This document shows positions 37,850 to 47,372 of a DNA stretch of 64,000 nucleotides, one piece after another. Both the position numbers and the translations under genes were made by a program. Every line of letters begins with the position of its first letter. Position 1 is the first letter of the stretch. The notes beneath the pieces are model-generated. The model was not told the origin of the DNA. It was given only the letters and a program-made list of their open reading frames with translations, and ran no database searches. This DNA comes from Allodiplogaster sudhausi (Eukaryota; Nematoda; Chromadorea; Rhabditida; Diplogasteridae): positions 2,912,001 to 2,976,000 of the forward strand of contig CALZFC010000356.1 of the NCBI GenBank assembly GCA_945643635.1, given 5' to 3'.

Positions 37850-39231
37850 TGAAAGCAACACCTTTTGCCTGCTGCTTGGCGCTTGGAAGACCAGCGTTTC
37901 GAAAGTGTTGGAATAACAAGGCGGAGGGCAGTCGCATTGTGGCCAGCCTGAGGGATCGCCGCGGGAAGAGAGGAGTGACGAGATGCATGCAACTTAAGTA
38001 CATTTACATATGTAAATCGCTCGCACATGAAACTGGGATGCAAACGTTTGTCGAAGCCACACGGACGAACGCAGCCTTGCTTCCTGACAAAAGTAGCATC
38101 CATACATAAACGACATCTTGATAGCAAGAACGGAAGCAACACCTCAATGACATCATCTTTGACAAGTATGCAAATTATGTAAACTCCTAAATTAGAATGG
38201 ATTCAGTTTGCTCCGATAAATAACATAAAGCTGACATCGATGGAGTAATCAAAGTCAAATTATAGAATGAAGCCACTTCTGATTTGTCACGAACGCACCG
38301 CTCGCTTACTCCGCCGTATGCGGAATATGCAAACTGACCACATCATAATTAAAATTACTTCCTAGACTTTGCAGTGTAGTTGCGAATCAAAGTTTTCATT
38401 GTGAAAATTTGGATCTAAGAAAAAAAAACCCCGCACATCCATCTCGCTTAATCGAATTGTCGTTGTGGTTCCTGGAAGAAGCGTGATTCCTTTGCTCTCA
38501 GCAAAGAACCCGAGATTTGCTGGAAGACATTTAGATAGTGCTGTCTATTGATACTATAGGAAAGAACAAATAATGTGGGCATACTCAAATGAATGAAGAC
38601 ATTGACCCCAGTTGTTTCCGACCAGATGGCCTGCTCGGCACTGTGCACATCCACAGGTACAAAAAATCCATCAGAAAAATTTGTTTCTCGATACTACATA
38701 TTTCAATTTAATATTTCAAAAAAAGTGCGCCCACCTAGTTCATCTTCAACGATCGCTAGGCTGGTTGTACGGTTCTGGGCAGCTGGATTAAAGACGAAGC
38801 AGTTTCCAAGGTAGGGATCATGTCGCATTTAGAATGCGGATCTATGGCAAGCGGGGTTTCCTCGGCGTATCTACCGTAATATCATTCTACTGTATACTTG
38901 GAACATAAATATTTCGCCTAACTGGTGTAATTAATTATTTAAGGAAGATAGCTCAGACGCTCCATTTTTTCATGCCTCAAACTTGTTTTACCAATTTTTA
39001 TATGCTTCCCAAATAGTATAATACATATTATAATGGAGGGACATCTTTCAACACCGACCCCAATTCAAGTGTTGAACCCAGAAATGTCGCATCAGCAATG
39101 ATGTCTTCGAGAGTCCAACTTACGCCGCGGACGCGGTCTTCATCAGAGATGAAGCTTAGCAATGCAGGCAAAGAGGAAGTGAAAACAGCCGGGGAATTCT
39201 TTCCAGTTGAAATAATCTGAAAATGCCACAT
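37850..39231 (-). pseudogene. DEG/ENaC sodium channel gene relic
   Basis: Extracellular-domain pieces of a degenerin/ENaC-type channel are in order on the minus strand: WTLEDIIADATFLG (39040-39215), PYLGNCFVFNP (38735-38820), TTGVNVFIHL (38585-38640), LGFFAESKGITLLPGTTTTI (38430-38519), a block with YGGVSERC (38230-38340), and CRLCMDATFVRKQGC (37850-38130). GNCFVFN matches the GNCxTFN signature of the family and the PGxxTxI block follows it at the usual distance. Only the splice between the third and fourth blocks (phase 1) is clean. The GNC block has no acceptor, and neither transmembrane helix was found. The right edge of the 2.7-kb palindrome lies 180 bases past the last block, where the second helix should be, so the gene was probably broken. 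Confidence 0.55.
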
Positions 39232-39321
39232 CTGAACTAGCGCACACTTGCGATTTTATCCGACAGTATCTCCATTAAAATTAAATCGTTAAAAAAATAT
39301 GCTCAACTAACCTGAAGTCAT

Positions 39322-39484
39322 CGGCTTCACCAACGACTACCGAGACGCGATTCGTCGTGGTATCGCCGGCAAGTTCGGCAAGCACGCGCCGACTGCGCCC
39401 GCCACGGGCAGCGGCGGCACGGTCGCTCATCAGCCAGCAATATTCTCATGGTCAGACCAGAGCTACTCGGTCCAGAAAGTCTGA
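39322..39484 (+). other. isolated exon-like block, possible receptor tail
   Basis: After an AG acceptor the plus strand reads VIGFTNDYRDAIRRGIAGKF followed by a Ser/Thr/Gly-rich tail and a stop at 39484. The start resembles the end of helix 7 and helix 8 of rhodopsin-type receptors (xxYGFxNxxYRxA), but no other exon of such a gene was found. The complementary strand is also open, from an ATG at 39434 to a GT donor, and could instead be a first exon of the DEG/ENaC gene. Confidence 0.3.
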
Positions 39485-40735
39485 CAATGAGAGTGATCCC
39501 TTTACATACAGCGTTGCAATTAAGCTCCCTTATTATACACAGAGATATTTTCAGATACTGTCTTGTACATGCATAAATGTAGCTTGTGAATAGAAATTCT
39601 TCACATTTGAACAATTTATGACGCTGCTGAACACTGAAAAAAAATGAAGAGATTTATGTGTGGTTCTTACATGTAGAAGTTTAGAAAAGAAATATGCTTG
39701 ACTCTAGACTTAATGTGAGATGCAGTCATAGTAAAACATCTGGAAATGCTTCATCGAAGTGCTCCATAAATCTCGCGCTTGTGAAGCTGTTAATGAATGC
39801 TCTTGACATGAAGACCATCCAAATGTCAGATTACAAAGTAAAAGACGCTGTGTGCTTCAAGGATATGCAGGGAGAGTGCAGTGGTCTTGAAGGGGTAAAA
39901 ACATTGTGCGCATCGATTGCCCTTCTTGGAGAGAAAAATGACAGCGTTGGGAAGCTAATTACGAGGAGCGTTGGCTTATTTTTTTTAAGTACATAGCACA
40001 TCTGCACATTTGAAGATACATGTATTCATATCTGCGTATGCAGATGGTTGACAATGATGACCCAAGTGCGTTACCATTTCTCATCAGTCACTGAGAATGT
40101 CTTCTCCCAGATATGTATGTATGTATGGTATCAAATTTCCGTATATATTATTTGTATTTTATAGTATTATAAGATGACTCAGTCCGCGAAAATTTTGTGC
40201 GAATTTTAGAATATAAAAATAATTTGAGTCATCAGAAAAAAAAAAACAAAAAAAGGTGGAATATTCTTTATTTTCCACAAAAGTTTTTTTTTTCAAAAAG
40301 ATTTACTTTGACATCTTACACTTGTAGTGTGTGCAGACTCGAGGCTGACATTTTGTTCATGTTCATTTTCGTAGCCAAGCGAGTGCTGGCTTTTTTTCAA
40401 TATTAAGTTATCTGCTCACAGAGAACGGCACTGATTGTCAGATCAAATAGTAAAATTGCCGTTCAAAATGTGCTAATGATGAAGGTCTGTTACACATTTG
40501 CAGTGAGGAAACTCTTGAAAATCTTGTGACATCAGAATGTTACACCCCCATTCTAATCTCGATTCTTACTTCACTCAACTATTCTTTCTAACTTGTCATC
40601 GCTCATCGCACGTAACACCATTGTTCCTGGTCAAATCCTTTAATTAGAGCGATGGGACTAATTAAATAATTACATAAACATATTCGAATTGAATTGAATC
40701 GATATTATAATATCTGTATCTCTCGAGAGTGTGCA
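39485..40735. other. intergenic, no supported gene
   Basis: A 100-aa open frame at 39694-39996 shows no recognisable motif and no splice partners. A 38-base motif shared with 53398-53435 lies at 40319-40356. Confidence 0.4.
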
Positions 40736-43700
40736 ATGCTCGTGGATGAGATCACCGTCTCGATCTGGGCGGTCGAAGTCGCAATGATTCGCGTGCCGGC
40801 GGCTGTCTTCGGAATTGACGTAATCTTGCAGATGACACGTGATCGATTCTTCCATCGCTTATTTCGGTGCGATTATTTATTTATTTTCGAATTTTATTCA
40901 CACATATATGTGAATAGATAATCTATGTATGAGTATATACTCTAAAAGTTGTATTTGATCCACCACATGTCTCTATCTCATTGTCACTATGCAAGGCAGC
41001 TTATTAACGAGATTATTTGGAACAAAAAAAAACGTTTCTAACCTTAAATGTTTTTTCTCTCTAAAGAACGGTTGTTGATGCGACATTATAATTGCAGTCT
41101 CCTCCTCGTGCTCATCTCGCTCTGTAACTTTCCGCTCTCGGCCGTCCGCTTCATAACGATGGCCTCGAGGATTGCTCGTTATGGCTATGCGCCCATTCCT
41201 TATTATGTCAGCGCACCTTGTTCGCGATATTGAAACTTATTAAAGGGGTTACCGTAGTTTTTTTTCTAATATCGTAGTCGCGTTCTCTGTAAGTCGCATG
41301 CTCTTTCGCCCTTGCGACAGGCAAAAATACCCGAATTCAAAACTCCTTTAAAAAGAATATTTATTTATGCTGTTCTTCTTTTGAGGCCTAAAGAAACTTG
41401 TCAAATATTGTTAATATAAAAAAAAAACATTAAAGCAATTCTAAACAATCACCTCGCTCACTTATAATCTCGCTTAGTTCCCGCTAGCCGCCGTGATGTT
41501 CTTCTTCACGATCGCCCGCTGCCTCGCGTTGATCGCAGCGACGCTCGGTCGGGTTTACGCCACCGTCTACTACGAAAGGAGACGCGCCTTCGCTTCAGCC
41601 GCATCCCAGACGGCCATTCTTATGGCTATTGTTCTCTTGATTTGCTATTTCTCTCAACTGAAGCGATTACATTTACAAAATAACAAATTAGCTATTATGG
41701 CTACTGCAAATGTTTCTACTTTTTTCAAGATACATCATCACATGTAAAAAAAAAATTTGTTTAAAGTTTAAAATAAAAGAAAACATTTCACAGATCTTGC
41801 CAACTACCGCAATGACCATGATCATCTTCTTTGTCAACGCGGGTTGGAAGAACTGTTGCGCCTCGTTAATTTCTTTTGCAAAGGCTATATTGAACACAGT
41901 TTCTATAAGGTGTAAGTAATAGACGTTTCTCTTCAGGAGGCCTCTTCGTATTGACTGTTCTCATGCTGACGACGCTGTGCTCGGGAATTGTGGGGTTTTG
42001 CTGGTCTTGGAGATTCATACATATGTTGGCATTGTAATATGTAATTATCATTGATGCATTGCGTGATGCGACATTTCATCAAGCTAGCAAAAGTTCCTTA
42101 TTCTTCCTCTTATAAACATGGAATTTCGGAGCATTAAAGCCAGTTCAGCGAGAGCAAGACAAATTGTAGTGCATTTTCCAAATTCTTGTTAGTTAGCTCA
42201 CTTTTTCCAATTCTAGTTAGCAGCATACCTCTACTACGTCAATTCTTCTCGCTACAACCGCCGCCATGCAATGTGCGCGCCGTTGCTGCTCAAGTTCTCG
42301 ACGAAGGAGAGCGTTCGGGTACGAGGGATTCATGCTTGAGGCGCCCCCCCCCCCTCAAACCGCCCGGTTTCATGTGATAGGCTCTTTTGTATAGGTTTTA
42401 CTCTTACTAAATAGTTTTATTTTTATTCTTTTGAAAACCGTAGAAGATAATACTCGAGTCATCCGATGTGATATCTCTCTTATACCATCAGGCGATTCGT
42501 CTCTTCTTGCCGACGGTGCTGAGCGAGTTGACGTGCGACTCCATCATCATATGCCTCATCATCTACTCCATCTGCTGCACTCCCTACTCCCTCGCCACCG
42601 ACACCACGCGTCTCAGCCACGCATACGATCTGGCTAGTCTAACATGGAGAGTCAGGTATTAGCCTCCCCCCTCCCCTCAGGCCACCTCGATCATCTGCGT
42701 AGGGGGCGGTGGCTTTCAAAAAAAAAAACACGGACGAACCCGAAAAACAAGTCATGACGCCACGAGCACCTTTCTTTCGTCTGCGTAAAATCGTCTAGAA
42801 TGAGAAATATGTACGTATTCGACAAATTCATCTTCAAAAGACAATGGCGACACATGCCAGATTTCGATTTTTTTTACAATTTTAATTTAACAATCGGTAA
42901 ACCTTTTCTGTGTCACAAATTTGACTTTTTTTTGCCACAAAAAAAATTCGTGTCACTAATTTACTTTTTATTTTCTGTCCTTAAATTAACTTTTTTTTGC
43001 CAAAAAATATTTACTGTCCCAAATTTTACTTTTTTTTGCCACTAATATTCCGTCCTTATATTTCCGTCCTTTTTGCTGTCAATGCTATAAATTATGTTAT
43101 GTATTTCTCAATTTGCTGTGCTGGAATGTATGTTGGTGCACCTGTAGGTCTTCCGATGGAAGACGACGGACTGTCTTCCTTGTTTCCAACGTCGAGTTCC
43201 GCGGATCTGGATGAACGTGAATCCGCTTCTTCATCCCATTACGACTCAAGCAATCCGTTTTCGGACGAGGATAGCGACTTGCGCGATGAACCTCGTTCGA
43301 CCAAACGTAGAGGTTCATGCTGTTCTTGTAATTAGCATAGTAGCCTACGTGAGCCTCGCCTATTTCATAATGCATATTAGCGTTCAATCGGCTAGCTCAC
43401 TTTGTCCCTTCTCCCCAAATTTACCTCTCTCCCGCCTCTCATCGCCTCACATTTCTATTCCCATCTCAGGAAAACGAATCGACCTGGCGCTGTTTTGCGA
43501 ACTATGAAGAATTCAGGACTTTTGGAATCAAGAGAAACATAACTGGCGTTTTCATCTAGAGCGTAGCACAAAGCGAGGAGATATTCAAGAGTGGTTAGCT
43601 TTGCATCTGTATGCAAAACCGAACGAATTAAACTGTGAATATGTAGGCACTGCGAGTACCGCCGAATGAAGGGCTATCGGTGCCAAAAGGTGCTACGACT

Positions 43701-46304
43701 CGTCTGCCCGGATGACGACGATACACTTCTCTTGGAAGTTTCTGCTTTCGAGCATGAGCATCATTCTGTTGAGTTGGACAAGGCCTCTGCCATTACAAAC
43801 GAGGTCAAGGACTTCGTCAGACACCAAATCTCGTTGGGTGTGACGCCAGGAAGGATTCACGTCCTCTTAAGTGTACGTTTCAATTATAATGGTGATGTAT
43901 GTAGTTGTAATTCCTTTCATTATTGCAGCAAATGGAGCTTCCGAAGCATCCTACTCTGAATCAAATTCAGAACCTTGTTTTCCGGCTCATGGAGAAGAGA
44001 AAGACGGCTTTCACGGATGAAGACCTACGCAATGACTGCCAGCAGAACGAAGCAGTCCCTATTGGTGCTCCCGACAAGCCCTACGTAGTGGGTTGGGAAT
44101 ACGTCGACAACAATGACTTCTTCGTTTTGTGGTCGACTACGAAACTTCTCGAGTGCCAAAAAGGCGCTGACTACCTACAGGTTGACCCCCAGAATCTGTT
44201 GTTTGCTTAAGACAACTGGAAATATAAATTTCAGGCGGATGCCACGTACTGCTTGATGTGGCTGGCATACCCGGTGCAGATATTCGGCACTTCCGATGCG
44301 AACCATCACTTCACCATGACTATGATGGCTGTTGGCCCCTCCGAAAACACAAGATTTTACGAGAAGGTCTTCAATTGCCTAAAATCGCTGGGCTACATTC
44401 CGCAGTACATCATGGCAGACGGTAGTCGAAGCGTCAGTGCTGCGCAGCAGAAGGTCTTTCCTGAATCGGTTCGTTAAAGAGAGAGATAAATAGAGACAGA
44501 GATAGAGAGAGACAGAGAGTGGGAGAGAGACAGACAGATAGCTAGAGCGAGGAATTTTTAAATAGGTTCGGCTTATGTGCTACGCCCATGTCCACCGAAG
44601 AGTGAAAGTTAACCTTCCAAAGACCTTCCCGCTTGTCGTTAGAAACCGAATCATGGGTGACATCGAAGTCCTACGTCGCTGCCGCTCGCAAGAGGAGTTT
44701 GCTTTAGGTTCGATAGCCTCTTCACTATTTTTTGGAAATACCATGGCCGTTATTTTAGCTGCCAAGCTAATGCTCGCATCGTGGCCAGCTCCTACCTCAA
44801 AATTTAAGAAGTACATGCTTTATACGTGGATTAACGGATCTGAGAATCATTGGTTTGATGGTGCCAGTCCTTATATTGTCAACAACAATGGCCTCGAAAG
44901 CTGCAATAAGCAGATAAAGGAGAAGCATACTCTGCGTAAGAGGCTGGAGTTTTCGGTCTTTCTTCAAAGGGCTGAAGAGGCAGTCTGCTATCGGTCTAAA
45001 GCTATGAGGGTATGCTTTTTTGAAATCGTTGAAAGGAAAAAAATTATATATTAATAAAATGACGCCTGCTTAGGCAATTCCGGAGAATCCTGCCGACTAC
45101 GAGATTGCTCCTCATCAGTTCAAGGCTGCTTATCAGATGATCTCCGGGCCTGATTCACCAAACTGCACAACCGCCCGGCTGCCAGCGTCTGGCGAGATCT
45201 GCTTCATCATGGCTACGAATACCAATTGCAAAGCATCGAAGGATGAGCTATTATCGGGCTTCCAGGAGTCCTTTGAGCAGGCAACGTCATGGGAAGATTT
45301 CAAGAGGCGCCGGTACTTGGTATGTTTATCTCACGTTCCCATTATCAGCATCAAGTATTTCAATTTAGGTTAACGTTGTGAAGGAGTCCGCGATCCGTCC
45401 GACTCATTTCGTTTGCTCCTGTTACAACGGCTCCGGAAAGAATGCCTGCATGCATTCGGTTGCTGTAATGTGTGCACCTGCTACTGCACTCCGCCAGTAC
45501 CCTCCAGATGCGCGCGCTGCTCCCCTTGTTCATGTATCGAAGAAAAGGGGTCGTCCCAAAAAGTCCGAATTGCAGACACAGCTTACAGTTGGTGGTCGCC
45601 CTTCAAATGCTCCCAAGCAGAATCGCCATGCAGCTAACTAAGAGTTTTATGGCATGCACTTCTCAATTGTTTCTTTGTTGTTGCTAGCTTATCATCTGAG
45701 TTTGAGTTCTGTAACTGCTAAGTTTAATAAGGCTTCAATGGTTTATTTTTATGAAGGAGATAAAGTTAAAATCCGACTACTTATGGTTTATCGTTAGAGA
45801 TTATGGAGGAAAAACATTAAATTTGGAGCAGACAATAATTTCTGGCTAAAAGAAGTAAAATTAATGACAGAAAATATTTTGTGGCAAAAAAAAAGTAAAT
45901 TTAAGGACAAAAAATAATTTGTGGCAAAAAAAAGTAAATTAGTGACACGAAATTTTTTTGTGGCAAAAAAAGTTGAATTTGTGACAAAAAAAAGGTGCTC
46001 GCATTTAACAATAAATTAAAATTGTAAAAGAAAACAGAAGGAAAAGTTTAAAGGAATACGAAACTCGACCGTATTAAATTTTTCTGATCATTGTAGTCAC
46101 ATGCTCTCTCTCGCCAGTCAAAAATTCCAGCGTGAGTTATTGGACTCCTTGAAGGTGCTCGCGTACAGCGGCCTCTTCCACTCGGCTTTCGTTTCTTTTC
46201 GCTATCGGCGACTGCAGCGCGAGGCGGCGCGACAGCACAGCGCGGTCGCCGCCACGCAGAGCATCGACAGCCACTTTAGCTCGCTGAATCAGAGCTGGAA
46301 ATAG
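40736..46304 (+). CDS. seven-helix receptor-like gene 2
   Basis: Eight exons, 40736-40866, 41098-41206, 41478-41630, 41794-41842, 41937-41989, 42217-42318, 42492-42632 and 46155-46304, give 295 aa in one frame. Hydrophobic helices are seen in IRVPAAVFGIDVILQMTRD, LLLVLISLCNFPLSAVRFI, VMFFFTIARCLALIAATLGR, AMTMIIFFVNAGGLF, LFVLTVLMLTTLCSGILAAY, CDSIIICLIIYSICC and AYSGLFHSAFVSFRYRR. Between helices 5 and 6 is a basic loop (YVNSSRYNRRH, then KFSTKESVR). Exon lengths and phases match receptor-like gene 1, fixing the start and most borders. The last intron (3.5 kb) starts with GC, not GT (GATCTG|GCTAGT), and contains a whole MULE transposon. Topology and paralogy suggest a nematode chemoreceptor-type 7TM protein; the subfamily was not recognised. 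Confidence 0.72.
42872..46029 (+). mobile_element. Mutator-like (MULE) DNA transposon
   Basis: A 3.2-kb element with inverted terminal regions of about 180 bases. The left begins TTTTACAATTTTAATTTA and the right ends with its inverse, TAAATTAAAATTGTAAAA. Both ends contain several imperfect copies of a ~30-base unit around TTTTTTGCCAC, which pair across the element. It carries a transposase gene on the plus strand. No clear 9-11 base target duplication could be seen at the outer borders, so the exact ends are uncertain by some bases. It is inserted in the last intron of receptor-like gene 2, in the same direction. Confidence 0.8.
43151..45641 (+). CDS. MULE transposase with SWIM finger and AT-hook
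   Basis: Clean exons 43647-43872, 43929-44180, 44235-44468, 44566-45009, 45074-45319 and 45369-45641 give about 558 aa. In order: an N-terminal zinc-binding block (WHCEYRRMKGYRC to FEHEHH); DDE-type catalytic core with Asp in QADATYCLMW, Asp in YIMADGSRSV and Glu in NNNGLESCNKQIK; a SWIM zinc finger (FVCSCYNGSGKNACMH); and an AT-hook RGRPKK near the end. These are the parts expected of a Mutator-type transposase. The part before 43647 is damaged or misread: the frame WRCFANYEEF (to about 43515) continues only after a one-base shift as DFWNQEKHNWRFHLERSTKR (to 43593), and no donor joins it in phase to the acidic N-terminal frame at 43151-43335. The fourth intron is GA-rich. Confidence 0.85.
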
Positions 46305-47372
46305 GCGGCAGTTTAAGACATTCTTCTCCATCAGCTTTTCTTCAAAATTTATGAATGCCAACATTATTTTATCTGGATAAAAGGACGCTAGTCGTTGCCA
46401 AGTTTAATTATTAAAGTATGAGTTTATGTGCACAAAAATAGAAATTCATAGCGGCCACAAAATGGACGGTTTAGTTTCGTAGAGAGCGTAAGCGCGATAG
46501 AAGCAGCCGATCGAGGCGAGCGAAATCAGAAGAACTGATTGTGAGGATATACCGAGTGATTCTGGTGGCTCCTTCAGCAATCTTACGCTGAAAGGGCATT
46601 GAAAGTTCTCCATTTAAAGTCTCAATCGACCTCTCATGTGAACTTGACTATCTTTTTACAAACATTAAAGTTCTGAATACTTTAATACGGAACTATAGCT
46701 CCTTGATGCTTGCAATCTTTGACCAGAAGGTGAGACTAAACTCAAGATAGGAAAAATTATACTAAATTTGAAAAAGGTCGTATTCTTGAATATAAAGACT
46801 AATTGTTATGAAAATTAGCATTCTCAAAAGACGTGTTGGATGTGCAGAAGTAAAGGCAGACGATGTCAACACGATGAAGAGTGCTAAAGACTAAACACAA
46901 ATGATAATCGGACAATAGAGAATCTTGTCAGATATCGAAACTACACTTTTCTTCCTTTTTCATCTCGAACACATCCAGCGTGATGCAATCTAGGCATTAG
47001 CTATCTGATTTTTTTGATAACACTGTCTACATAGTATAAACTTCGGTCGGGCATGGGAAGCGGCCTCGAGCATTGGAGGGAAGGAGAGGAATAGTCTAAA
47101 AAAGGAACTAATTACAAAAGAAGAAAGAAACAAGACTTGAAAAAAGTGAGTGCACAAAATTGCAGTCCCGGTAACAAGAGACTGCAAACATGAAAAAAAT
47201 ACACATATTTGCTTCAGTTGAATGCGTGTCTGTCTTAAGCCATAAATATTTTACAAAGGGGGGGGGGGAGGGGTCAAAAGATTGCATGAGAAACGTATTA
47301 AAATTTTCGGTCCTTGTTTTTTTTTACTCTTTTGCTGTCCTTGCGAGACCATCTATTATTAAAAACCACCTT
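46305..47372. other. intergenic, convergent 3' ends, no supported gene
   Basis: Lies between the 3' ends of receptor-like gene 2 (+) and the 823-aa gene (-). No coding frame with support was seen. Confidence 0.5.

Noticed and set aside
42767..42776. GAGCACCTTT near 42767 as the left MULE terminus
   Set aside because: It matches a segment inside the right end by chance order; the long collinear inverted match starts at about 42872.
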